64,000 nucleotides of DNA from Larix kaempferi (lineage: Eukaryota > Streptophyta > Pinopsida > Pinales > Pinaceae). The notes under the pieces are model-generated. The model made no database searches. It saw nothing but the letters and a program-made list of their open reading frames with translations, and was not told where the DNA came from. Below, one piece after another: positions 9,899 to 22,100 of this stretch. Made by a program: the position numbers and the translations under genes. The DNA is taken from positions 7,501,501 to 7,565,500 of the forward strand of contig BSBM01000096.1 of NCBI GenBank assembly GCA_027924585.1, read 5' to 3'. Position 1 is the stretch's first letter. Every line of letters begins with the position of its first letter.

Positions 9899-12290
9899 GC
9901 TATCTCAAGAAGCTTTTTCAGACCCTATGGATTGAAAATTTCAGAGTTACATGAGAAACAATCAGGTACATATTTATGTCAAAACAGAATTATTTTTTAG
10001 TACCTTCATTCATGGCTTTCGAAATTTAGGGCTTTGGAGAAAGTTGGAATTTTGGTAATCGGAGATCGCGGCTGGATGCTACTCACCAAAATCGAAATTT
10101 AGAGACAAAGATCAGAATTTTTGGTTGGGCAGAAGGCCGGGCTTGATCAGACCCTAGTTCGGGACTTTGATCAGAAAAGTGGAAAATTAGGGCTTCTGCA
10201 AAAATGGGAATTTTTGAAATCTGTGACCATGACTGGAAGCTCCTCATAAAAATAGAAGCTTAGAGCTTTAGATCAGACCTTTTGATTGGGAAGAAGAGTG
10301 GGCTTCATCAAACCTAGTTCGAGGTCATGTCCAGCGAATCCAAAAGTTTCAAAGGCAAAATTGAGGAGTGAAACTTTGCAGTTTTCAAATTCTGAATATA
10401 CCAGCTTGATCAGCTCATCAAGGCGCATATTTCTATCCTTTCGGAAGTTTCAAATTCAAAGTTTGAATTTTTGGGGTTTCTCTGACAAACCCTATTACAG
10501 CTCAAGATCCAGTTCCTGCAAATCAAGTGGATTGGGTTAATCCTAGAAGAGGATGGATTGGTCACCTGCATAAGTGAAGAAGTTCATGTTTTAGAGGGAG
10601 ATGAGGCTAAGGCCTTCCATAAGAAGATTACAAGCAATCTTGACAGGTATGGCTTACAGGTATGTTTCGAATTCTGTTCATGATTAAGTTTATGATATGT
10701 TTGTCTTCATATCATTACAGTACAATCTTGATTAATTACTAGACTTGTCGTATTACCTTATAGAAGATATTCATTGATTAAGGTTTTGACACTTATGATT
10801 GTACTAATGCATTGTGATGTTGTATGAGGTTTATGTTGTTTGCTAACACAAAAGATACACCAAGAAAGTCAAATCATGTTCTACTTCAAGAACATATGCT
10901 CATGGTGACATGAAGACAAAGATTCATCCATTGTCATGGATCACATAGAAGATCTACTTTCGAGGTATGTATAACTTGGTCATACAATGGTTAACTTCTG
11001 AGACATGCAGGTTACTAGCACAAGTCACTGAAGAGAACCAGAAGACATTATGCGGGTATGTTAGACATAACTAGCTAGCATGCTAATCCAGGTATGTTTT
11101 TCCTATATCAAGCTAGAATCCTACCTTATGTTAGGATTTTATACTGTTGTGTTGTTCATAATGATTATTCATGAAGTCATAGGTTTGAATAATCATGGTT
11201 GTATGCATATTATGTTTCTTACAATAATTGATGATATGACTAACCAGAAGAATCATGACGGTATAGGTTTGAATAATCACGGGTTTTATGCATATTATAT
11301 CTCTTATCTTGATTGCTGATTCAACTAATCAGAAGAGTCCTATGATCAAATAAGAATGTGTATGAGTAAAAGAAGACTTCCTTGAAACCTTGAATACTAA
11401 TGTTTATTATCTGTGAATGATCATGAATATACATGTTTAAGATTATTGTGTTTTGATTATAGTAATAAATGTGTGATTATGTATGAGACCTCAAGGATAA
11501 CACAATGATGATACTAATAAGCATGCATAGTGATTAAGGATGGATGTAAGTTCAAGGACAGGTAATCCAGGAAGCAAAGATCAAGAGGGAGCACACTCCA
11601 ATTGTTCCTGCAAGAAAGCAAAGGAGCACACTTCAGTAATTTCTGCAAGAATGCAGATATTCAAAGGGAGTTGACCACTTCTCACAATCCACATAAGAAT
11701 GGAGTTTCAGAAAAGAAGCAAAGACTGAGAGGGAGTCAACCCAACAAACAAACAAAGATAAGTATTTGAATTGTCATTACTTGCATATGTTATTGTTTAA
11801 ATAATATTGTTCAATAATGTATATACTGATGTTCCTAGAATTAGGTTGTGTATTATGCATATTAGATTAGTTGCATTGATGAACAATAAACTACTAATAT
11901 GCATGGGTAAGTGGCCTATGGCACTGTACAACATTCCATTGCTACTTATCTAGAATGAAACCTCTTTGCTGACATGTTGGGAGTTGTGCACACTCTTAAC
12001 AATGTTCTGGTAGAGATTGGAAGGCATCTAGAAAGTTACAGGATATGGATAAATGTTGTATTGAAGCATTGGCTAAGATAATTGCATGACTGTATGACAT
12101 ATTTCTTTATGTGTAAGAATTTTTCTGAAAATTATGAGATGTTTCTAATCATGCAATTTAACTTGTTTTGTAGGAAAGACCATATACCTTCACCTACAAA
12201 ACAAGGACTACAACATTTGTTCAAGAAACAAAATTATCTATTGAAAATATTGAAGTTCCCAGGATATGGGAAGAATGCCATGATCCGTCG
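9899..12290 (+). other. Copia-2 leader/filler region
   Basis: About 2.4 kb with no intact reading frame except a Gag remnant near 10525-10659. Four GTATGT motifs with splice-donor-like context (10660, 10965, 11056, 11092) and a strong acceptor-like TTTTGTAG (12166-12173) occur here. An open frame at 10286-10540 is unrecognised. Parts near 11150-11290 repeat GGTTTGAATAATCA. The acceptor-like site lies about 120 bp before the reverse-transcriptase remnant. Confidence 0.55.
10525..10683 (+). pseudogene. Copia-2 Gag N-terminal remnant
   Basis: In frame from 10525 the sequence reads WIGLILEEDGLVTCISEEV followed by EGDEAKAFHKKI. This resembles the part of Copia Gag just after the N-terminal Trp motif, where an acidic residue run precedes a Lys-rich AFHKK block. 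The match ends at 10659, precisely at CAG|GTATGT; in-frame translation continues only to a stop at 10681-10683. The rest of Gag is absent. The assignment rests on pattern memory of the family and is moderately sure. Confidence 0.6.
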
Positions 12291-12293
12291 ATC

Positions 12294-12979
12294 ATGAAGA
12301 ACGATGTTTGGGATGCAGTCCCAAGAGCTAAAGGGAAGTCTGTTGTGACTTCCAAATGGAACTATCAGATCAAGCATGTTGCAAATGGCAGCATAGAGAA
12401 ATATAAAAGTGATGAAATAGAAGATACACTAGATGGATTTCAAGACAACTTTCTTGAATGGTGTAGTCATATATGTGTGCAGAACTTGGGGATGATGCAC
12501 TATTTGTTTTTGGCATGAAGGTGTGGCAGAGTGCAGATGGAATCTTCCTTGGACAAGGGAAGTATGCAGTAGAGATCCTGAAGAGGTTCGGGATGATGGA
12601 CTACAAGGCTATGGCCACACCTATGGAATTGAACCTGAAGCTTCTGTGTGATGCTCCATCTGATCCGGTTGATTATGGGCTCAAGTATGATGCGAATCAA
12701 AAGTTTAACCTGCAGGGTTATGTTGATTCAGATTGGGCAGGCAGTGCTGTAGATAGGAAGAGCACATCTGGGTGCTGCTTCAGTATGGGATCAGGTGTGA
12801 TCTCTTGGTTTAGCAGGAAGCAGTCCTGCGTAGCACTGAGTACAGCCGAAGCAGAGTATGTTGCGACGGATGAGCAGGTTGCAAATGTATTGACCAAGCC
12901 ATTGGGTAGAGTGCAGTTTGAGTACTTCAGAGAGAGGCTTGGTGCACTTCAGGTTGAGTTTCCTTCCAAAGGGAAGTGA
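12294..12979 (+). pseudogene. Copia-2 fused pol remnant (RT start + RNase H)
   Basis: The segment opens with MKNDVWDAVPRAKGKSVVTS and a SIEKYK motif, the canonical beginning of Copia reverse transcriptase. It then skips directly to GMMHY, normally found after the YVDD core. From 12473 the frame is open for 168 codons and carries the RNase H landmarks YVDSDWAG, DRKSTSGCCFSMGSGVISW and ALSTAEAEYVA, then jumps to the C-terminal ANVLTKPLGRVQFEYFRERL and stops at 12979. The catalytic reverse transcriptase core with YVDD and the end of RNase H between AEAEYVA and the tail are deleted. The product, if made, could not copy RNA. Confidence 0.9.
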
Positions 12980-13296
12980 TGAGTCCGGAAGATGCAGATG
13001 CACATGAGATTTTCTGACATGGTTGATGTGTTCTCCCTTGGTCGTGATGTAATTGCTGAGCCATTTTTCACATGGTGGTAGATGTGTCCTCCCATGGTGA
13101 AAAAGTAAGGGCTGGAGCCTTCCTTGATTGGTGGTAGATGTGTTCTCCCATGTCGGTGGTGTAAGTGCTGGATGATGTGCATCTAGGCTGTGTTTCATGG
13201 ACGATGAGATGATCTGAAGAGGATGATGCTATGATGATCAGGAGGATCATGGATGATGAGCATCAGGACGATGCTCCAGTTACTGCTTTGTGTATG
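12980..13296 (+). repeat. Short imperfect repeats after pol remnant
   Basis: The motif GTGGTAGATGTGTYCTCCCATG occurs at about 13075 and 13130, with a weaker copy near 13020. The rest is a GATGAT/ATCAGG-rich low-complexity stretch without coding potential that I can support. Confidence 0.55.
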
Positions 13297-13480
13297 CATC
13301 ATGTTGGATGCTGGATATGATTAGTTGGATCATTTATATGTATATGTATGTACACATCATGTTGGATGCTGGATATGATCAGTTGGATCATTTATATGTA
13401 TATGTATGTACGCATCATGTTGGATGCTGGATATGATCAGTTGGATCATTTATATGTATGTACGCATCATGTTGGATGCT
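13297..13480 (+). repeat. 58-bp tandem repeat, about 3 copies
   Basis: Units start CATCATGTTGGATGCTGG at 13297, 13355, 13413 and 13465. The spacing is 58, 58 and 52 bp; the last is short by one TATATG. The later stretch to about 13680 is built from related words (TATGATCAGGTGGATCATGT). Confidence 0.85.
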
Positions 13481-13819
13481 TGTACCATGTATCTGTATAT
13501 GTATCAAGTGGATACATTGTATGATCAGGTGGATCATGTATGGTGATATGTATCATGTATATGTATTTGTATCAGGTGGATACACTGTATGATCAGGTGG
13601 ATCATGTGTGATGATATGTATTAGGTAGATACTTGTTATGCATCAGGTAGATGCATTGTATGATTAGGATGACCATGGATGACGAGCTTCAAGATGTTGC
13701 TCCGGATGACATGCAGCAGGATGTTGCAGTGATGATGATCAGGATGATCATGTGTACATCAGGATGATGTATGGTGAGTATCAAGTTGATACTCTATGGC
13801 TGTGGAACAGGTTGTGCAG

Positions 13820-14440
13820 ATAAGCATGTAGTTTGTGCACTGGGAGATTTGCATATAGTCTTTCGAGGTTTTTCCTATGGCATGTAATTTGTACCCTGGG
13901 ATATCTGGCAAATGCTCTTTCGAGGTTTTGCTTGGGAGGACATATAATTTGTGCCCTGGGAGATTTGCAGATAGTCTTTCGAGTTTTTGCCTATGGCATG
14001 TAATTTGTGCCATGGGATATCTGGTAGATGCTCTTTCGAGGTTTTGTCCTATGGCATGTAATTTGTGCCCTGGGAGATCCGATAGGTTGAGCCGTGTGCT
14101 CGTAATCAGTCTTGGGATGCTCTTTCAAGGTTTTTCCATGACCACATGTAATTTGTTCCCTGGGAGATCCGATAGGTTGAGCCTTGTGCTCGTAATCAAT
14201 CCTGGGATGCTCTTTCGAGGTTTTGTGGTGACCACATGTAATTTGTGCCCTCGGAGATCCAATAGGTTGAGCCTTGTGCTCGTAATCAGTCCCGGGATTC
14301 TCTTTCAAGGTTTTGTGGTGGGGTCACATGTAATAAGTCCTGGAGATCTGGACAGGATGAAAAAGGCCTCAGATGCTCTTTAGGGTTCTTGCTAGTCAAG
14401 AGACTCTTTTAAGGTTTTGTGATGCACACAATAAGTCCTG
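13820..14440 (+). repeat. Diverged tandem repeat with CATGTAATTTGTGCCCTGGG core
   Basis: At least seven units contain CATGTAATTTGTGCCCTGGG or close variants, followed by GATGCTCTTTCGAGGTTTTG. Spacing is about 60 bp early in the array. It rises to about 85 bp where an insert (GATAGGTTGAGCC...GCTCGTAATCA) has joined the unit. Long frames across the array on both strands are a by-product of the period and are not taken as genes. Confidence 0.85.
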
Positions 14441-14680
14441 AGATTTCCACAATATGGCCAGTGATGACGAAGACCTGCAGGTGGTGGGCCTACATCCAAT
14501 ATGAAAAAGGACTGGCTCTGTAGAACTTCCTATGACGAGTAGATTCAGAGATTGATTGAGATAGCAGCAGCAGTGACGATGATGATGACTCGATGATGAT
14601 TATCCAGTGACGATGATCCAGAGAAGATGACTTGTGCTAGAAGACTTGTGTCGAGAAATACCTTCCTAGTTAAGAGGAAG
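14441..14680 (+). other. Copia-2 3' end with polypurine tract
   Basis: GATGATGA-rich sequence ending in AAGAGGAAG (14672-14680) immediately before the 3' LTR. The purine tract is short but correctly placed to prime plus-strand DNA synthesis. Confidence 0.65.
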
Positions 14681-15370
14681 TGTTGATGTATATGTAACTT
14701 CGGAATGTATTTCACATATATGTATATTGTATTCCTATAGAGATGTTATTATTCCTCTATATGGAAGTGGTTGTATTCCTATAGAGATGTTATTATTCCT
14801 CTATACGGAAGTGTCGTCATTTATATTGTAAGTGTCGTAACTTATACTTGATGGGTTATTAGACCACCTTGTTGGGGTCGGCCCTGTATAAGTCATGTGG
14901 GTCAAAGGGTTATTATACCACCCTATTGGGGGTCGACCATGTGGGTCAAAGGGTTATTAGACCACCCTAGTGGGGGTCGGCCCAGTCAGCATTATGTTAA
15001 GTGGTTAAGTTGAGGCCGACCTAGTTGAGTAAAGGTCAAGTCAAGTTAGTGTATAAATAGAGAGTGTGTCTCTCTCATTTTACACATTCTATTCTCTCAC
15101 TCACACTTGGGAGAGTGGTGCACTTGTGGAGGAGGAGGCTCTGCTGCTAGGAGAAGACTATCTCTTGTATTCTAGTTGTATCATTGCTCTATCTATCTCT
15201 GAGGAAGTTATTGGGGTTTTTAACCTTTATGGTTTTCCCCAAGTAAACTATGTGTCTCTTGTGTGCTTGCATTATTATGTCCATGATTGATATGCTGTAG
15301 ATTTGTTGTACATGTTGTTCTCTCAGTTAAGATCCTAGATTAGATTGAAGTAAATTCTGAAAATTTAACA
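14681..15370 (+). repeat. Copia-2 3' LTR
   Basis: 690 bp, 44 bp longer than the 5' LTR. The excess is one extra copy of the GGGTTATTAGACCACC-type unit (about 14900-14945). The right edge is followed by the TSD AGTCC. Confidence 0.95.
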
Positions 15371-18112
15371 AGTCCCACCTCCTCACCAGTGTTTGTAATA
15401 AGTCCCCCTTGCTTGCCCATTTTAGTGCAATAGAATAACTTCAAAAGCATTAAGTCACACAAGGAATATAAAATTGAGTAATGTTTCATATATTCAACAT
15501 CTTCATGGTTTTTCTATCTCTCTTTCCACTTTATCATGGTGCAAGAATTCCTTGCTAACAAACACCAAAAACTAGGGTTTGTTTTTCCCTTTTTTGGGGT
15601 TTGACCACAGATGTTATCATATACAAATATGAAGTACCATTATTGTTGTATACAACAACCATTATGAATACCTTCTTCACGTGCCTATTATATTCCAAAA
15701 CTGTGACTATGCACTCATAGGATAAATAGAGTTTGGCATCACCCAAAAAATAATAGAAATTAAAAATTATACGAATGGAAATAAATAAGGGGATGAGATG
15801 GCATACTTGGAGGGATTTTCTTGAAAAAATGATATCAAATCTCCCACCATTTTCATTTGAAACTTGGTAGCTCCAAATATTTCTCCAAAATCACTAAATC
15901 GATATTGTAAAATTAACTAAAAACTCAATTTTTCACCTATATGAAGTCATTTTAGACAAAAATTTCACCCCAAGGACCTATATAATAGTCATTTTTCATT
16001 GATTTGTGGTAGAAAACCATGGTACACCATTTTTTCTCAAACATAGTTTTCATTGATAAGATTCTTTTTCTATTGACCTTTTGTAGAGTATGTGCATGAT
16101 CATGCGAATATTTTCCTATGGCTTGTTCTCAAATTTCTACCAAGTGAAACTGATAATTTTGAATCTAATGATAAGTTGTTGGGTTGTGAAAACACATTTT
16201 CAAATTGACAATATGCCAAATATTTTCCTAATATTGTCATTTTACCTCAACTTATTCCATGATTACCTGCACCACCATAGATACTACGTAATAATTGTCG
16301 ATTTGTTGTCCATGGTTATGACTTTTGTTGTCACTTTTATCACTTGTTATTTGGCCAAAATAGATATTGTATCTTGACCTATTTTCCTTGGATGTGACAC
16401 CTTTTCAAAGTTTTCATAACTATCCCAGTACCTTTGGTGCCTTTGTTTCTCATACAATTTCATTGTTTGCTTGGAATGTAGCTTCATGCCCTTATTTGTA
16501 CTGCAACATACTTTTTTTTTCACACTTTGAAAAACATGAAAAAGACAAAAACATTAAAAATAAATACAAACGCAAAATGGGAGGGGGGAAAGAATATCAA
16601 CCTTTATAATTTGTTTGATTAAAACATGGAAACAATCTGTGAGTGTCACCCTTGAACACAACAGTTGCTTCATAAAACATTCTTGTCTTTTGGATTACTA
16701 TCACTTAGGAATCCATGCCATAATGATAATTTATTCAACTACTTAGTTTTCCTTCCAATCATTATGGAGACCCCATTCAATGCCTCCAATGCTCATGGTT
16801 TCAATGATTTTTATATAATTATTAGTTGTTACCCAAGTCATATCAATGTCATGTTCATGTTTAAGGGATGAAGTTGATTAACATGTGTCAGCAAATCTTG
16901 ATTTTCTTAACTATGCATGTTGGAAATCTTGGTGTTAATAAACATCTAGTGGTTTTGTTACTTTTAGCTTCGTCAATCAATTCAATCACATATTTTGTGT
17001 CAAATGATGAGAGATTCCTTAATGCTTTCCTCCTTACTAGCCTATTCCTATAGACTTCAAATCATTATTTAGGAAGTAGTTTTAGAGACCCTTAACAATA
17101 CCTAGGGGCTTGCAAGCATCAATGGCAAGTTTACTCATATTTATTAATGGGTATACATCATTGACTCATGTTCATTTATTCACTCAAGTGTTTGATGTTA
17201 GAGCATGTATTCACACCTAATCATCAAGGAAAATTTTATGGGTGAAATTTATCCCTTGGGATGATTTTCAATGTCTTCATTCTAAAATGAGATTCATCAA
17301 TTTCCATTTTTTCTAAAGTGATTCACCCAAATTCCTTAGGATAACTTTTTCTTACTCTAAACATCACTAGAAATTCCATAACTTGTATAAAATCCTTAGG
17401 AATTTGAATATTTTTACAAAAATATTGCCAAACATTTTATGGTTTGAAAGAATTAGTAAGATTCACCAAGGTTTCTACACTTTAAGAAAGTTATATATCT
17501 TTAAAATTTTCCCTGTTGATGATTGTATTTTTTACCTGTGCACCCATCTTCATCATAAGTGGATTGTCCCATATATGCTAATCGTATATATCAATGACTG
17601 GCATTCAAACAATGTTTTTATGTGTTCAAATACATATCACTTTTTCACATAGAAAAAATCATATAATTGATCATTTTGATTAAATACCTTGGGACATTAT
17701 GGCATCATTAGTAGATGCCATCATCCAAGTTATGCCCAAATATACAACTACATGTTGAGTACGCATTGATATAAAATTCTAGGTTCTCATTATTTATTTG
17801 ATTTAGTACACTAAGACTTTAGATCCACATTGTATTACTAGTGGTTATGATCTTGTTCAACATGGATGAACTATGTATTGTTAATATCCATGCTCTATTT
17901 CATTTTCATATTTCATAAATATACAATGCAATCACTATGTCTATGATAATCATAATTGAGCATGGGTATGCCTACCTCTGAGGAAGGTTTTAAATATGAT
18001 ATTTTGGTTTATGTCTATAGATATCCCCACATCCAAATCCCGTGAAGAACATCCTTAACCCAATTGAAAAATATCCTTTAATCATAATTCATTTTATCCA
18101 TTAGTGTCTCTT
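15371..18112. other. AT-rich spacer, no gene recognised
   Basis: The continuation of the pre-insertion sequence left of 8534. Open frames of 60-95 codons (for example 16090-16377 and 17383-17652) are rich in Phe, Ile, Leu and Tyr, as expected of AT-rich noncoding DNA, and show no motif. No LTR pair, tRNA or repeat array was seen. The last five bases (CTCTT) are the left TSD of Giant-1. Confidence 0.6.
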
Positions 18113-19125
18113 TGTTGAGGCCTCGGATGTGTAGGGTATACAAAGTGCTGGAATAAGGTTCCTAAGCTCTCAACAGAGGGGGGAAACACAGACTAAAAGG
18201 CTTCAAAAGGCCCTACGCAAGGACAATTCTATCCCCAGCCTCTTTGGTGTAGTAATCTCCCATGGATATTTGGCCTCCACTGGCACTCTAAGAGTAGGTA
18301 GGTTTTGATCCAAAGGATCAGTTTTCCAATGAAGGAAAACAAAGTGTTTTTAAATCAGTATGACAAATCTACCTAGAAAAGGAAATCTAAGCTAAGTCAG
18401 GCCTGTTCTAAGAGGTATATTGTTTATGATGGCAGATTAACTTGATGTGAAAGGCAGATAAGTGTGTTCATCAATCTCACAGAAATGCTTGATGGACTTA
18501 GTTTCTTATCAACTTAAGACACAATCACTTAATAAAAATTAAATGAAGGTGATATTATGTATTATAATTCATTCAATGTTAACCTACAATAGAATGTTAA
18601 TTGAAAATTTAACATGGATTATAATCTACTGTGAATCACTTGAAGAAATAGATAAACATTTCAGTTAAACAGACTTAATTGAAATATTTAAACAATATAG
18701 ATATGATGTAAGGAGAAATCCATATCACAGATCTATATGTTAAATAATAATTGCAAAAGATCCAATCAGTATAGATAACAATCTGAAATAGAAATTGATA
18801 TCTATCAGATAAACATGATTAATAAACAAAAGTTCATATGTGAGAACAACTTTACTGTATTAATAAAAGTTTGTAAGAAATTACAAGCTTGGCATAAACA
18901 AAGTGTCTCCATCCTTCTTCTGTTGATTCATATCCAAATTCCATCCTTCTTTCTCTACGAGGAATCATCTCTTTAAATAAGAGTTACAAAATAATATTAC
19001 AAATAGTAAATTCCCACAAGTCGGGATTACAAAATCAAAGATAACCTAATGGCCTAGAAATACTTGTTGTTTGTTCCAAATCTCTAACAATTGATCCACA
19101 ATTGGATAATTAGCTGACTCAAGCC

Positions 19126-22100
19126 CTAGCTGGGCATTGCACTTGAGTGTTTCCATTTCATTCTTTTCCCGCTTATGCCAAATGCGGATAAAGACTTGGA
19201 TTTTTCATTCCAAGGATACCAGTTTCCTGACCAAGTGCTCCACATCATTGATTTTGACCTCTTCAAGGAGATGAATTTGTTGTTGGGATTCTTCACATTT
19301 ACGCTCAATTTCCTCGATCTTCAACTTTGGAGGGCAAGCATCTTCAATGAGTTCCATGGCAGGAAACTGAAGACTTTCCATAACATTATCTGTTGCATAC
19401 CATTGCCTGCTACACATGGCTTGCGCTCTCTTGAGAATATGTTCAACTGACTCATTGGGCTCGATCCAAGTATTCAATGCACCCCCAATCTTCTTTAATT
19501 GAAAATTGTTAAGCATAGGGAAACCTTCTGGAGTGTCCTTGATATAGCTCTGCCACTCACTAATGTTTTCGTTTGCCTTAGAAGATTCCATCCTTCTGTC
19601 TTTCTGTTCTTCAAGGGCACTAAACATCTTACCAAAGGTGATATGAGTCTCCCTGATCTCATCCAGGGTTAAAAATAGCTTCTCCAGAAACTCATAATAC
19701 TCTTTGTTGATTTGAAGGGCCAAGTCCTTGAATTCTTGAGATGACAACTTAAAGAAAGTAAATGACGCTGCACTTGCAGTTGCATCCTCACATTGCTTTT
19801 GCAGTAAGGCTATCTTTTGAGTGTTAGCAGAATTCTCAGCTTGTACATTTTGAAGTTCAGCCTATAGAGAGTTGTTGCTTCACTCCACATATCCTAACCT
19901 ATCTTCCCATATTCTCAGGATATCATTAACATAAACCTTCTGATCTTCCTTGGTCTTGATCAATTCTTCTATCAACCTTTCCAATTCTTCTTTTTTCTGA
20001 TCAATTTCCCTATTAAGTATCTGTACTGAATCAAGATTTGCACCAGAAAATGCTCCTAAGGCTGTAGCTGTTTCAATTGCTCCTGTTTGGGGGTCATTTT
20101 CCTACTAAGTCCATACTATTTGGTTAGGGATAGATACTTCCAATTCACCTTGATACCTGCTCCTCTTCTTACCTCTCTTTACCACTGCTTTATTTTCCTT
20201 GTTGTAGAAATAATGTCCAAGAGGGACTACCTCATCATCATCATATTCAGTTATTATATCAAAAGTAATTGAGATTACATTCTCTGTAGAAACCAATGAA
20301 GGAGTTTGAGTGGCCATTGGATTAGGCATGGGCATGGTAACTTGAGGAATAACCATAGGGGTAGAGACAGTCTGAGGAACTGATGTAACAGGAGTAGGAG
20401 AAGGGATTGAAATGAAAGCTTCAGAAAAAGGAACTTGATCATCATTAGCAGATGGTGATAATGGAGAATGGGTTGAGGGTGACTCATTCTTAGTAGGTAA
20501 TTATGAAGTAGATATGGGTAATTGTAGGTGGACAGTCGAAGACTGGGCTTCTGCAAAAATAGATGAAGGGATGGTAAAAGAAACTGAGTTACCAGGAAAA
20601 GGGGTGGCTCTAGAAGTCAGAGTATGAAACAATTGGGAAATGGAGAATGGTGGCAACACCCCTGTAGGAAATGTAGAAAGATCCTCAATGGAAGAAAGTA
20701 ACGGAGATAAAGTTGAAGCATTAGGTGTAGTGGTGAGTTCGAATACTTGTTGACTAGGATCAGAATGATCCATTTCAATAATATCCAACAAGTCTGTGAC
20801 TGCCTGTGAGTTGTCAATCACTTCCCAGTGATTTCTTCAATAACCTTGTCATTCGCTTTCTCAGTAACTTATTTAGTCACTTGAAATGCAGAATGTGGCT
20901 CATCTTCCACATCACTGTCAATGAGATCAACAGTAGGGACTTTAGATGTAGAAACCTGAACTTTCTGTCTCTTGGCAGGGTTAACCTTAACCATTGTGAA
21001 ATCATCAGCTACTTGCAAAGCTGCAGCAGTCACTTGAACATTCATAGGGAGCTTAGGTGGTTCCACCGTCTGAGTGCCCAATACTGAAGTAAATTTTGCT
21101 AACTGTTGCTGTGAATCACGAGAGGTCTGTAATAAAGCTTTAACCTGCTTAGTTGTTTTTATCTGAGGAGGATTCTCCATGGGCGCTTTAGCTTTATCTC
21201 CATTTGCATAGGTAAGAATCAGAGGGGCATTAGCTTGCTCGCTTAGCTTTTGTTCTTTATCCCTTCTAACTTGCTCAATGAGATTCAATTTCATTGTTCT
21301 TTGCCTATAGACTTGAGTTTTTATTTCTTTCTGATAGGCCATAATCTGTTGTTGTTCATCTAAGCTCTTGGCCTTTTCCAATACTTCAGGAAAAAGTATT
21401 CACTCCTTGGTAGATGGAATCATCTGGGCATTCTTCATGGATATAGTCCATTTTCATGTGATACTACTTGAAATGTGCATCCAGGAACTTCTTAGGATCA
21501 TGCTTTATTCTGGGGGCTTTAACTAACCTCAAAGGATCCAGCTGATCACCAAGCACTATAGCCCAGGTTGAGGTAGGGATAACCAATGGCCCAAGATTTA
21601 AAGAGAATTTAGACCAACCCCTCTTTTTAGGACCAGTGATCTTCTTGTAGACACCATCAGTGATAGTCTGATAAGAACCTCTTGAATAACCTACCTGTCA
21701 GGCACTATTATGGGAAGAAGGTGAATAGTGTCACTTACCCAGACTCTGATATGTGAGAAGGACTCATAAACATACCAATCACCAATCGTGTTGATGAAAG
21801 TTCTGGCATCAGCTGAAAAGGATGGAGATTCCTACTTGAATATTTGGAAATAAACAGTGCCCATGAAATGGTCACAAATGTCATAAAGCAGGGGAACATA
21901 ATTGCTTTCCCATAGTGCTGAGTGATATATATGGATTGGTGGAGCTTCAGTAGTCCAATTCCACCCTAAGTTAGGATATTGAAATTCAAAGCAGAAGACA
22001 TCAAGAATGAAGGCTGATAAGTAAAAATGTGGCTTTTTTGAGGAAGTTTCCTTCTGATAGTCTTGAATTGTTGTTATAAGCTTAGAAGACAAGATAGATG

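Larger units (their letters stand above)
8539..15370 (+). mobile_element. Copia-2, internally deleted non-autonomous Copia element
   Basis: LTRs at 8539-9184 and 14681-15370 are flanked by a perfect 5-bp TSD, AGTCC (8534-8538 and 15371-15375). A perfect tRNA-iMet primer site follows the 5' LTR and a short purine tract (AAGAGGAAG) precedes the 3' LTR. Apart from one 44-bp length difference the LTRs differ at roughly 2% of positions by eye, making this the youngest insertion here. The 5.5-kb interior keeps only a Gag fragment, the first residues of reverse transcriptase and the RNase H end. Protease, integrase and the reverse transcriptase core are missing, and the rest is leader-like and tandemly repeated DNA. 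It could have moved only with proteins supplied in trans. Confidence 0.93.

Noticed and set aside
13297-13480. CRISPR-like regular repeats
   Set aside because: Whole 58-bp units repeat without unique spacers and the setting is a plant retrotransposon.
13877-14383. 168-codon plus-strand frame and an opposite 105-codon frame
   Set aside because: Both are generated by the tandem repeat period; the peptide is itself a repeat with no family resemblance.
16090-17652. Several Phe/Leu/Tyr-rich frames that look like membrane proteins
   Set aside because: Typical of AT-rich noncoding DNA; no starts with context, no conserved motif, no splice-linked partner frames.
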